This document shows positions 7,043-14,948 of a stretch of 47,486 nt of DNA, one piece after another. Position 1 is the first letter of the stretch, and each line of letters starts with the position of its first letter. The notes under the pieces were generated by a model. The model was given only the letters and a program-made list of their open reading frames with translations, did no database searches and was not told the origin of the DNA. Origin of the DNA: a virus. The DNA lies in IMG/VR virus record IMGVR_UViG_3300008262_000089, positions 1-47,486 of that record. One strand, 5' to 3'. The position numbers and the translations under genes were made by a program.

Positions 7043-7288
7043 ATGGCGAAGGGATTGAAAGGTACGACAATCAAGGCTAAGAGAATTGCTGACATGCAAT
7101 CAGTTGTAAATCAATTGAAGCATCCAGCAGCAGCTGCAAAATATAATCATGTTCGTATTCAACTTGAAGATGGAAAGGAGGTCCACTTGCTGTTTACTGA
7201 TTCAGAGGTAAAAAGGGCTGTGGACCGTGCCAAGAAAAACCCGGAAGACTGCCCCAAGGCATCTCTCTTCCGTGATATATTTGATTGA
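7043..7288 (+). CDS. small basic protein, 81 aa
   Basis: AAAGGGG lies shortly before the ATG. Basic N-terminus (MAKGLKGTTIKAKRIAD), a HLLFTDSEVKRAVDRAKKN helix, ends LFRDIFD. Possibly nucleic-acid-binding on composition alone. Followed by a strong terminator. Confidence 0.6.
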   Translation: MAKGLKGTTIKAKRIADMQSVVNQLKHPAAAAKYNHVRIQLEDGKEVHLLFTDSEVKRAVDRAKKNPEDCPKASLFRDIFD

Positions 7289-7310
7289 CCGAAAAGCAAT
7301 TATTTGTACA

Positions 7311-7345
7311 ATAAAGCCGAAGGATGACTTCGGCTTTATTTTTTT
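7311..7345 (+). terminator. intrinsic terminator
   Basis: ATAAAGCCGAAG / CTTCGGCTTTAT stem (12 bp) with a 5-nt loop and a run of seven T. Confidence 0.9.
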
Positions 7346-7356
7346 ATGGAGGACAA

Positions 7357-7647
7357 ATGACACGCACCTTGAAAAGAGGGGATATTACAGTTGATGTTGA
7401 TTTAGGTTCTGCTTGGAAATTATACGACAACCACAATATCAATAAAAGTGTAGCTTTTTATTACGGGCCTATTTTCAAGACTAAGGAGCGAGTTTTTTGG
7501 ATGGAAACAGATAGAGGCGGTTTTGTAATCGATCCGTCAGCTGATTTAAAATGTATTTCAGAAGCTACTGGGCTTTCCGAGTATTCCTTAATAAACATTC
7601 TACAAGACCCTAAAGAGAAGTATCATAGATTGAAAATACAGAACTAA
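7357..7647 (+). CDS. hypothetical protein, 96 aa
   Basis: The ATG at 7357 follows GGAGG by 4 nt; the in-frame ATG at 7324 lies inside the terminator stem and is unlikely. Beta-rich small protein (VDVDLGSAWKLYDN, RVFWMETDRGGFVID). No family recognised. Confidence 0.55.
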   Translation: MTRTLKRGDITVDVDLGSAWKLYDNHNINKSVAFYYGPIFKTKERVFWMETDRGGFVIDPSADLKCISEATGLSEYSLINILQDPKEKYHRLKIQN

Positions 7648-7685
7648 TAGACACTATATATCAATAATTAATATGAGGTATGCCA

Positions 7686-9071
7686 ATGTCTGATAATGTC
7701 CGTCTCACAGATCATGACAAAGTTTTAGCTGCTGATGAAATAGGCAATGTAAAACATCTTAAGGTCAAACTTCAGTATGGTGGTGAAAATACTGCTGTTG
7801 ATGTGAGTGAAAGTAACCCCCTGCCAGTCGGTACAACCGGAGGTAATAATCTTGCAATCACCCTTGGAGACTCTCCCGCAATAGATGCATTCGGCAGGCT
7901 TAGAGTTAGTAATCCTTCATATGTTTTTGAGAACCAGAACCAATATGATGCACAGCCATTAGTTTATAATACTGTAACTACAGGAGGTGGTGGGTCATCT
8001 CATATAGCATTAGAATCAACTGTGCAGTTATCGGTAGGGGGTACGCTCAACGATAAAGCAATTAGACAAACAAAACAATATTTTAGATATCAGCCCGGAA
8101 AGTCACATCTCATACTAGTCACAGGTGTATTAGGGGCATCTGCTTCAGGAGTTCGTAGAAGGATCGGCTATTTCGATGATGCTGGTGGTATGTTTTTTGA
8201 GCAAATCCCAGCATCTGGAGGAAATACTGGAGTTAAAGTTGTAATCAGAACTAATTCAAGCGATCAAGGAGTTGATCAATCTGCATGGAACATCGATAAG
8301 ATGGATGGTTCTGGTGCGAGTGGGATCGATTTAGATTTTACCAAAGCACAAATATTTTTAATTGATTTAGAATGGCTTGGTGTTGGTAGGGTTAGGTACG
8401 GTTTTGTAGTCAACGGCTTAATCTATTATTGCCATGAAGTCAATAATGCAAATGTTGTTACTGCTGCTTACACGACAACTGCCAATCTGCCTCTAAGATA
8501 CGAGATAGAAAATACAGCGAACGGTGCTGCTGCAACTATGAAATGCATTTGCGGTGCTGTTGTTTCTGAAGGGGGATATGATAAAGTCGGCTATCCATTT
8601 GCAGTTGGAAAAGGTTCGACTTTTACATCTGTACAAACAAGAAGGCCTGTTTTAAGCATTAAACCCAGAACCACATTTAATAGCATTACAAATAGGATGG
8701 AATTTGATATTACTGGTGTAGAAGTTACAAGTGGAACATATACTTCTTACTATGAAATTGTTTATAATGGAACTTTGACTAATGCTTCTTTTAACAATGT
8801 TAATACGACATATAGTGGAATGAGTTATGATACAGCTGCAAATGCTATTACTGGAGGCATCGTTATCGCAGCTGGTTATGCGGTTGCTGGTGGTCCGGGC
8901 GCTAATGCGACTGGTGGCATAACCCAGAGGGTTGTCAAAGTTCCCTTAACCGTCAATTACGCTGGGACAGATGCAGATGTAATTTCAGTTGTTGTTACAA
9001 GCTGCGATACTCAAGACCCTCCAAGAGCAGCTAGCGTTGGAGCCGTTATCAGCTGGCAAGAACTAAGATAA
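7686..9071 (+). CDS. phage appendage-type structural protein
   Basis: 461 aa from the second ATG, which lies 7 nt after GAGG; the ATG at 7680 is only 1 nt from it. A short N-terminal segment is followed by AFGRLRVSNP, RQTKQYFRYQPGKS, ARRR-type GVRRRIGYFDDAGG, SAWNIDKMDGSG and DLEWLGVGRVRYGF. I recognise this chain of motifs from a widespread phage virion family with a jelly-roll-like body, probably tail or baseplate appendage. C-terminal 150 residues are Thr/Ala/Gly-rich beta repeats. Converges with the 9074 gene with a 2-nt gap. Confidence 0.75.
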   Translation: MSDNVRLTDHDKVLAADEIGNVKHLKVKLQYGGENTAVDVSESNPLPVGTTGGNNLAITLGDSPAIDAFGRLRVSNPSYVFENQNQYDAQPLVYNTVTTGGGGSSHIALESTVQLSVGGTLNDKAIRQTKQYFRYQPGKSHLILVTGVLGASASGVRRRIGYFDDAGGMFFEQIPASGGNTGVKVVIRTNSSDQGVDQSAWNIDKMDGSGASGIDLDFTKAQIFLIDLEWLGVGRVRYGFVVNGLIYYCHEVNNANVVTAAYTTTANLPLRYEIENTANGAAATMKCICGAVVSEGGYDKVGYPFAVGKGSTFTSVQTRRPVLSIKPRTTFNSITNRMEFDITGVEVTSGTYTSYYEIVYNGTLTNASFNNVNTTYSGMSYDTAANAITGGIVIAAGYAVAGGPGANATGGITQRVVKVPLTVNYAGTDADVISVVVTSCDTQDPPRAASVGAVISWQELR

Positions 9072-9073
9072 AA

Positions 9074-10594
9074 TTAATCTGGCAGCAACGGTTTTGATCT
9101 AATAAGACCAAGTTCCGCTGCTGCTTTACTTACTGGTGGAAGGCTTCCAAATTTTTTGAGCACGGCATCATTTGCTAAACGATCAGCATGGTTTGACACA
9201 AAATTTATTTTTTTACTTACTGGACTGTTATACACATCCTTATGTGTATCTATGTAAGCTTGTTTGAGGGCTGCATGGGTTTCGTGTGCTGACAAGTTGG
9301 GATCAGATAGTATCTGTTGTTTCATATTGATAAATTCTTTATCAGCTTGTTTCAACAAATCTAGATGATTAGTACCCATGTTGGCAGGTGTGCTTGCTGC
9401 GTTATTGGATAAGATTGCTTCATTCTCTGCCTTAGCTCTTAAAATATCATAGTTTTTATAAATTCCAACATCCTTGTGCGTGTCCATAAATGCCTTTTGT
9501 ATTTGAAGCTTCATTTCATAGGGTGACAAGTTTTTATTACTTAATATTTCTTGCTTCATTCTCAGGAATTCCTGATCGGCGTTTGCTGTAAGTGAGGTTG
9601 GTGCTGTGGTTGTACTTGCAGGCGTTTCGGTTGATTGGGCTTGTCCAGTAACAGCATGGTGTGCTGAATCTTGTACTTGCTGAATAACATGATTAGTAAG
9701 TTTTGTTACTCCGTGGCCGATTGCAACACCAAGAGCCATGAGGAAAGCTGCCTTCATAATTCCTATACGATTATTTTTGGCAAAGTTTCCTAAAGCTTGG
9801 AGACTTCCTTCGACAACGGCTTCGATCTTATTCTGAATATTATCAAAGAATCCACTTACGAAACCAACCCCTTGGCCAATTTTTCTACCGATCCAATTTA
9901 GAATTTTGCCTTCATTTAGTAATTCATAATTTGGATTTGAAATCCATTCTTTGAAAGAAATATTGTTGATGTAGCCAAGAGTTTTGATTTCTTTGTAGAG
10001 CAAGTAATTATTGTAATCAGAACAGAAAACCCATTCTGTAGCCGTGACCAATTTTTTTTTCTTTTTCTTTTTTTTTCTTCGGATTATAGGAATGTCCTCT
10101 GCGGGCTTAATAGCATCTTTTGCTGCTTGTGCTGCTGCTTGTGCCTCTGCTTCTTTTTTGCGTCTGTCCTCATCTGTGCCAAATACTTTATCAAAGCCTT
10201 TTCCAGCTACACCCAAGACAGGGGTAACAAAGATTTTTCTGGTAAAGTACAAAAAAGCTGCCATCGGGATGGCTCCCGCCCCGCCAGTCACACCAGCTGC
10301 CAACAGAGCAGCAGCTAAAGGTGCAGAAACGCCAGTAACCTCTTGGGCCTTGTTGACGAATTGTTTTGTTTTTTCTATGGCTGGCATGACTGCGTTTTTA
10401 AATTTTTCCCATGTTGGGTTTTTACCGTCCGCTCTTAATGCTTTATCTTCTTCAGTCTCGGTTGGATTCCAGTATGTGTAGCCAGATTGATAACCACGCT
10501 TGGCGTGTTTCCACATGTCCTTAATAAATTGAATTTCATCAAGCCTATCTTGCTCACATAAATCAACGAATTTTGCAAAAGTTATGTCATTCAT
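9074..10594 (-). CDS. internal virion protein A with capsid-targeting motifs
   Basis: 506 aa. N-terminus has CEQDRLDEIQFIK; a Gly/Ala membrane-like segment covers about 94-120, followed by YFTRKIFVTPVLG. A poly-Lys run (eight Lys) follows, then a second motif, SFKEWISNPNYELLNEG. A hydrophobic helix (MKAAFLMALGVAIGHG) comes next. Two ~65-residue repeats close the protein, each with (M)KQxILSxxNLSxxE and DTHKDV. The LDE|I and LNE|G sites resemble T4 gp21 protease sites (L/I-x-E). Starts by TAATG overlap with the larger paralog upstream. Probably injected or packaged with DNA; function unknown. Confidence 0.65.
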   Translation of the reverse strand: MNDITFAKFVDLCEQDRLDEIQFIKDMWKHAKRGYQSGYTYWNPTETEEDKALRADGKNPTWEKFKNAVMPAIEKTKQFVNKAQEVTGVSAPLAAALLAAGVTGGAGAIPMAAFLYFTRKIFVTPVLGVAGKGFDKVFGTDEDRRKKEAEAQAAAQAAKDAIKPAEDIPIIRRKKKKKKKKLVTATEWVFCSDYNNYLLYKEIKTLGYINNISFKEWISNPNYELLNEGKILNWIGRKIGQGVGFVSGFFDNIQNKIEAVVEGSLQALGNFAKNNRIGIMKAAFLMALGVAIGHGVTKLTNHVIQQVQDSAHHAVTGQAQSTETPASTTTAPTSLTANADQEFLRMKQEILSNKNLSPYEMKLQIQKAFMDTHKDVGIYKNYDILRAKAENEAILSNNAASTPANMGTNHLDLLKQADKEFINMKQQILSDPNLSAHETHAALKQAYIDTHKDVYNSPVSKKINFVSNHADRLANDAVLKKFGSLPPVSKAAAELGLIRSKPLLPD

Positions 10595-12738
10595 TATCGT
10601 TTACCGCCTCGCATAAACTGTTCTAATTCAAATTTTCTGTCTCTGAGTCTGTCAGCTTGTTTCGAAAACAGTTCTCCAATCTTTTCTAAATTAGATTTGG
10701 GGCCAGCAATCCCTTCTCTTCCAACTTTTTCTAATACTTCATTCCAATAAGTTTTCAAAGTTTGATATTCAGGGGAATCAAATTTGACTTCTGTTCCTGT
10801 GTCCTTCAAAAAGTCTGCAAAAGATTCATCGACACCTTTGTTTTTGATGACATCTGGCAACCAACTTCTCAAATTAAGGCCTGTTTTATTGAGGGTTTTT
10901 TCAATATAAGAAAACATGTTGTGTTTGTTAAGTATTATGTTGTTGTAATTATCAATATTTGCCATAGAAGCATCAATATCTTTCATACTGGCAGAGCCGA
11001 GTTTTTGCCTGAGTAAGGACTCGGCATTTTTGTATAAAGCACTATTTTTAACTGTGTCTATTATAGATTTTACTTCTGCTTTGCTCTGTATCACATTTCC
11101 AAATTGATCAACAGCGGAGTCATCTGGAGCCATCATACTTGGATCAATATCAGATGCTACCGCATCGCTTGCTGCTTGCCCAGCATCGGCCTTGCTTTGA
11201 ACTATGTTGCCAAATTGGTCAACAGCAGAATCGTCTGGTGCCATTGAAGATACATCAATGTCTGGTATTGGCTTGCCCGTCTTTTGTGAAAAGCGCTCTA
11301 AGGCATCCGTAAACCTTTTGAAGTAACTCGATCCTAGTGAGGATGCTTTTTCATAGGCTGCGCTGAATTCTGCCTTAGTTTGAGCAGCATTCATGACAGC
11401 AACAGCATCTTTATCTGGATTTTGCATATCTCTCATGACATCGACTAATCTCTGTTTTATAATTCCCCACTTTGTTACAAGACTGTCTACAATGTCTTTG
11501 CCTTGCGCTAGGGCCTGCTTCGCATCAACGGCTCTTTGAGCAACGCCTACTGCATCTGTAGAATCAGGATTAGCCCAATTTTCAGGTGGCATTCCAGCAT
11601 TGGGATCAGCAGCAACATCTTCGGGAGTAGAAGGTGCTTGACCACCATAAGATTTAGCAATTTGATTTAGTTCTGCTACTTCAGCTGGAGGTACTTTAGC
11701 GCCCATGCCTATAGCTGTTTTTACTGAAGAAACAGCATCGTTTACGATAGGTGCGGTCAGTTTGGTAATAGTCCCACCAACAAGCACACCGATTGCCATT
11801 AAAAAGAGGAATTTGCCGATAGGCACTTTCCATTTCCAAACCCATTGAAGAGCCGATGCAATACCGTTGTAAAGGAATTTTGCAGTCTTTTTCACAGCTG
11901 ATGACACGAATCCGGCAACATGACCAGCGCCTCTGCCGATAAGGTTCAGCAAGTAATCGCTAACTCTTCCTTCAGTTAGTAGTTCATAATTTGGATTTGC
12001 AAGCCACTCCTTGTAGCTCACATCAATATCACCTTCATTTTTAAGAAATTTATATAAGCTATAGTTTCTGAAGTCGTTGGTGAATGTCCACTCATTGATG
12101 AGTGAAAAGCTTTCTTTTTGAACTTTAGGCCCTCTGATAACATTTCTTGCCGTATCAACAGCCGTATCATACACTTTCCCGGCAAAACCCAAGATTGGTG
12201 TCATCAATATTTTTCTGGTGAAATAAAGAATCACAGCTGCCGGAATTGCAGCCATGCCTCCGTACCAGCCAGCAAATATAATTGCTATGGCTAATGGTGC
12301 GCTTATGCCTGTCATGCGTGAAGCTGCAAGTATCACATCCTTCATCTTGACGGCAAAAGATTTTACCTTATCCCAAAGTCCTTGATATTTTTCTGTGACT
12401 GCGTCAGGGTTTGCATCTTTGGGTGGTGCTTCTAAATTTATTTTTGATATATCGGTAGTAGAAATACTTTGAGCAGCGAAAGGGTCGGTTGGTTTTTGTG
12501 CTCCTTGAGCCGGTTGTTGCTGTTCAGGTTCTTGTTTTTGATCCCAAGAACCGAAAGCTGATTTGAATCCACCTTTGAGCTTGTCCCAAGCGTTTTTCAG
12601 GAATTGGATTTCATCTAAACGATCCTGTTCGCAAGTCTTTATAAATTCTTTGAAAGTTAAATATGGAAAATATTCCCCATTTTCAAGAATGAATGGATTT
12701 TGTTTAACAGAATTAGCTGATTTAATAATATTTTCCAT
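10594..12738 (-). CDS. internal virion protein B, paralog of A
   Basis: 714 aa. Same order of parts as protein A: FKEFIKTCEQDRLDEIQFLK near the start, a hydrophobic segment with YFTRKILMTPILGFAGK, YKEWLANPNYELLTEG in the middle, and a hydrophobic helix (FLFLMAIGVLVGG). The second half is Ala/Asp/Lys-rich helix and includes a tandem repeat of MAPDDSAVDQFGN(I/V). LDE|I and LTE|G resemble prohead-protease sites. Late-type box AATAAATAA lies about 25 nt upstream. No clear Shine-Dalgarno. Tandem duplication with protein A seems likely. Confidence 0.65.
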   Translation of the reverse strand: MENIIKSANSVKQNPFILENGEYFPYLTFKEFIKTCEQDRLDEIQFLKNAWDKLKGGFKSAFGSWDQKQEPEQQQPAQGAQKPTDPFAAQSISTTDISKINLEAPPKDANPDAVTEKYQGLWDKVKSFAVKMKDVILAASRMTGISAPLAIAIIFAGWYGGMAAIPAAVILYFTRKILMTPILGFAGKVYDTAVDTARNVIRGPKVQKESFSLINEWTFTNDFRNYSLYKFLKNEGDIDVSYKEWLANPNYELLTEGRVSDYLLNLIGRGAGHVAGFVSSAVKKTAKFLYNGIASALQWVWKWKVPIGKFLFLMAIGVLVGGTITKLTAPIVNDAVSSVKTAIGMGAKVPPAEVAELNQIAKSYGGQAPSTPEDVAADPNAGMPPENWANPDSTDAVGVAQRAVDAKQALAQGKDIVDSLVTKWGIIKQRLVDVMRDMQNPDKDAVAVMNAAQTKAEFSAAYEKASSLGSSYFKRFTDALERFSQKTGKPIPDIDVSSMAPDDSAVDQFGNIVQSKADAGQAASDAVASDIDPSMMAPDDSAVDQFGNVIQSKAEVKSIIDTVKNSALYKNAESLLRQKLGSASMKDIDASMANIDNYNNIILNKHNMFSYIEKTLNKTGLNLRSWLPDVIKNKGVDESFADFLKDTGTEVKFDSPEYQTLKTYWNEVLEKVGREGIAGPKSNLEKIGELFSKQADRLRDRKFELEQFMRGGKR

Positions 12739-12761
12739 AATAATTATATACTTTTTAAGGT

Positions 12762-12770
12762 TTATTTATT
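12762..12770 (-). promoter_or_regulatory. late-promoter-like box
   Basis: AATAAATAA on the minus strand upstream of the internal virion protein pair; overlaps the last codons of the 67-aa gene. Confidence 0.4.
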
Positions 12771-12965
12771 CTTTTTCTTTTTGCCTTTATAAAGATCGCC
12801 TCCGGGCTTTAGTCTTTTGGCAAGTTTGTACTGTGGGCTACCCTCTGGGCACTTTTTGCTGCCCATGTCTGCACAACGACCGGGATGCTTAATTGCACCA
12901 GCAATCCATTGTTTTTCTTCTAATACATAACCTTTTTCTTCGCAGTACTCATGAAACGATTTCAT
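12762..12965 (-). CDS. small basic virion-type protein, 67 aa
   Basis: Starts MKSFHEYCEEKGYVLEEKQW, a capsid-targeting-like leader (SFxEx...LEE|K), then IAGAIKHPGRC and a Lys-rich tail. The W-I-x-x-A-I-K-x-P-G core is widespread in small proteins of T4-like phages. AAGGTG lies 5-6 nt upstream. Likely packaged in the head. Confidence 0.65.
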   Translation of the reverse strand: MKSFHEYCEEKGYVLEEKQWIAGAIKHPGRCADMGSKKCPEGSPQYKLAKRLKPGGDLYKGKKKKNK

Positions 12966-13006
12966 ATTAACACCTTCTAAAAGATAGTTAATATATGTAT
13001 GTTTTA

Positions 13007-13681
13007 TTAAAGGAATCTTAAGGTTGTATCAGTTGCTTTATCATACTCAAATATTCTGTATGTCAACTCGCTAGCCATCATACCTTTTTTCTCGTTGCCC
13101 ACCACGCTGATGGGAATGTTTGTTGGCAGGGAAGAATTTGTCAAAAATTTAGTGAAATAGTTGCCAATTAATATGAATGGATAGAACCATTTCGGAACAA
13201 TATCTTTTACTAAGTAAGCTCCACCCAAATCCAAACCACAGTTACCGTACATCATTTTAACGGCTTCGGTGCAGTAGAATGACATGGGATCGTTGAAGTT
13301 GAAATCATAGCTTGGATCAAGTTCTAAAAAACCTTTGATTTGATTTTCGATGCAATTTTCAATATCTTTAGTTTTATTCTGCAATCTGTAGACACAAAAA
13401 TCTGTCATATACCAGTTGTCAAACCAGTCTATTACTCTGAGTTTTCTTGTTCCCCAATCTGACACATCTATTGCGTATGTTTCACCATTCTCTACAAGGA
13501 TGAGAGTGGCGTGAGAGTATAATGATTTGGTAAAAGTTTGGATCAGTTTGCCAAAAGGTATTCCTAATGGACCTGTGACATCAGATGCATTATAAACTAT
13601 ATCACCAGTCTCAAGGGGAATTTGTTTTAGTTGTTGTACTATTTGTTTTCGTCTCTCGTATAATGGTCCCGGCTTGAACAT
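13007..13681 (-). CDS. permuted NlpC/P60-like (YiiX/C92) hydrolase
   Basis: 224 aa. GDIVYNASDVTGPLG opens the fold, KSLYSHATLILVENGETYAID holds the catalytic-type His, and FYCTEAVKMMYG supplies the Cys (Cys after FY), the usual order for circularly permuted papain-like NlpC/P60 enzymes of the YiiX group. These cut amide or ester bonds in peptidoglycan peptides or lipids. GGAT precedes the ATG. Sits beside virion genes, so a role in cell-wall entry is plausible; a cytoplasmic role cannot be excluded. Confidence 0.7.
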   Translation of the reverse strand: MFKPGPLYERRKQIVQQLKQIPLETGDIVYNASDVTGPLGIPFGKLIQTFTKSLYSHATLILVENGETYAIDVSDWGTRKLRVIDWFDNWYMTDFCVYRLQNKTKDIENCIENQIKGFLELDPSYDFNFNDPMSFYCTEAVKMMYGNCGLDLGGAYLVKDIVPKWFYPFILIGNYFTKFLTNSSLPTNIPISVVGNEKKGMMASELTYRIFEYDKATDTTLRFL

Positions 13682-13702
13682 GATGAATCCTATTTTTCGT
13701 AT

Positions 13703-13710
13703 TATAAATA
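13703..13710 (+). promoter_or_regulatory. TATAAATA late-promoter-like box
   Basis: Exact TATAAATA on the plus strand, 37 nt before the GTG of the 34-aa membrane peptide. Confidence 0.35.
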
Positions 13711-13746
13711 TAAGAGTAGAGGGTTTGGATTACTGCGGAGAAGCTT

Positions 13747-13851
13747 GTGACTCGTTTTGAGGAAATGATTTTCAGCATTTTACTTATTTTATCTGTAGTG
13801 GTGTTTCCTCTACTATATTTTTGGGTTTGTAAGAAATTACTCGAAGACTAG
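13747..13851 (+). CDS. 34-aa single-pass membrane microprotein
   Basis: GTG start with GGAGAAG 4-6 nt upstream. Short acidic N-terminus (TRFEE), a 20-residue hydrophobic helix rich in Ile/Leu/Val, then VCKKLLED. Fills most of a 208-nt space between two larger genes. Function unknown. Confidence 0.5.
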   Translation: MTRFEEMIFSILLILSVVVFPLLYFWVCKKLLED

Positions 13852-13889
13852 AATTTGTTAATATAGAAACTTTACTCAAGGAAGCAAAA

Positions 13890-14351
13890 ATGAAAAAAAT
13901 ATGTGCCTTGCTTATTCCATGTGAAGGAGAAATAAAATTAATAGAGATAAATGATGATATAGAAGAAAAGCAAAAAATGGTAGGCGGGCCAATAAGCCAT
14001 GTGTCTGTTGCCGAAGACAATCCTTTTTTGATTGTTGTAAATAAAGACGCAAAGTCTAATAAACTTCCTTTGAATATTCGTGGAACTTGTATTGCAAATA
14101 GTTTTTGCAGAGTGACCAATCAGTTTTTTCGTGATATAGCTGTTTTCGGTGATGTTTTGGTAGAAGGATGTCGTGTTGACAATGAATTACAGGAATTTGA
14201 AAGTTGTTCTCTGCCAATACTCTATCTTGAGGAAATAATAGAATTCTGCAACAAAGCAGACATATGGTGGAACTCTATGGGTAAAAAGATTGCCAACTCA
14301 GCTTATATTAAATGGCTTACCAAACCACAAAATATTGAAGAAGAATTTTAG
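13890..14351 (+). CDS. DUF3846-like protein
   Basis: 153 aa. The N-terminal pattern (ALLIPCEGEIKLIEIND, then MVGGPISHVSV, then FLIVVNKDAKSNKLPLN, and a later IAVFGDVLVEG) matches the DUF3846 architecture of beta-strands separated by MVGG and LPLN signatures. These proteins are common in phages and plasmids; their role is unknown. AAGGA precedes the ATG at about 7 nt. Confidence 0.65.
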   Translation: MKKICALLIPCEGEIKLIEINDDIEEKQKMVGGPISHVSVAEDNPFLIVVNKDAKSNKLPLNIRGTCIANSFCRVTNQFFRDIAVFGDVLVEGCRVDNELQEFESCSLPILYLEEIIEFCNKADIWWNSMGKKIANSAYIKWLTKPQNIEEEF

Positions 14352-14379
14352 TTGCATTTTTAAAATCTGTTGGTAGCAT
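14352..14379 (+). promoter_or_regulatory. extended -10 promoter
   Basis: TTGCAT, 16 nt, TAGCAT with TTGG just before the -10; precedes the secreted-protein gene. Confidence 0.35.
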
Positions 14380-14390
14380 GCAGTTGTCCC

Positions 14391-14438
14391 GGCGCAGGGT
14401 TAATCAAGCGAGTCAGAGTGCGCCATCTGATTCGAATC
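14391..14438 (+). promoter_or_regulatory. structured 5' leader
   Basis: GGCGCA (14391-14396) pairs with TGCGCC (14419-14424), followed by a 10-bp palindrome GATTCGAATC (14429-14438) just upstream of GGAGG. The leader could control translation of the 14456 gene; only the pairing is observed. Confidence 0.35.
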
Positions 14439-14455
14439 ACGGAGGAAGTACAATA

Positions 14456-14827
14456 ATGTTGCGTTTTGCTTTTGCTGCTCTGGCAATCATGTCTCTGGCC
14501 ACCGAGTCTTTTGCAGGCCCTTTCGGGCTTTTCAAGAGAGGCAGCAGTAACAACTACAGCAACCAAAACACTAACAATTCAGGAGGAACAGTCTATTATG
14601 ACAACGGTGAATTGTATTCAGCGCAAGGTGTTGCTAACCGAATGGCACGACTGCTTCGTATGGCCCACCTAGGCAACCCAACTGGTGGTTATGAGGGAGT
14701 GGGAATGGGCGGTTCACCCCAAGCAGCAATCCAAAATTGCTGTTATTATGGCAGAAGGCCTCTCCGTGATAGTGGTGTGGCACAAGGTGCTAACGGCATG
14801 TGGTATGCATGCTGCCGTTACAACTAA
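14456..14827 (+). CDS. secreted Gly/Asn/Cys-rich protein
   Basis: 123 aa from the ATG preceded by GGAGGA at about 8 nt; earlier in-frame codons lie in the leader. Signal peptide residues 1-20 ending SFA|G. Then an Asn/Ser/Gly-rich linker and a compact C-terminal part with AQGVANRMARL, GYEGVGMGG, NCCYYGRR, VAQGANGMWYACCRY. The AQ-x-x-A...GVG...CCY...G-x-N-G-x-WY chain resembles small secreted proteins that I associate with Planctomycetota-type genomes; this is a memory-based hint only. Likely host-derived and exported. Confidence 0.6.
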   Translation: MLRFAFAALAIMSLATESFAGPFGLFKRGSSNNYSNQNTNNSGGTVYYDNGELYSAQGVANRMARLLRMAHLGNPTGGYEGVGMGGSPQAAIQNCCYYGRRPLRDSGVAQGANGMWYACCRYN

Positions 14828-14847
14828 TTTATTTTAAAATTTGACAT

Positions 14848-14908
14848 AACGAGCAGTAACCTCACGAAGGCGGGCCACATAGTGTGGGAGGTTGCTGCTC
14901 GTTTTTTC
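14848..14908 (+). terminator. terminator with long stem
   Basis: A 16-bp stem (14848-14863 with 14888-14903, one T-G pair) enclosing a 24-nt loop that has an inner CCAC/GTGG pairing, then T6. Separates the secreted-protein gene from the RCC1 gene. Confidence 0.85.
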
Positions 14909-14918
14909 GTAATTATAC

Positions 14919-14929
14919 TAATAAATAAT
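14919..14929 (+). promoter_or_regulatory. late-promoter-like box
   Basis: TAATAAATAAT 20-30 nt before the RCC1 virion gene. Confidence 0.4.
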
Positions 14930-14948
14930 AATACAAGGAAAATACACT

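Noticed and set aside
10044-10481. Plus-strand ORF of 145 codons with poly-Phe start
   Set aside because: Antisense of internal virion protein A; the poly-Phe is the complement of the poly-Lys tract. No ribosome-binding site.
13784-14119. Minus-strand ORF of 111 codons
   Set aside because: Antisense to the membrane micropeptide and the DUF3846-like gene; no ribosome-binding site.
14380-14440. Possible second tRNA suggested by GATTCGAATC near 14429
   Set aside because: No acceptor, D or anticodon stems can be formed around it; it is a simple palindrome in a leader.
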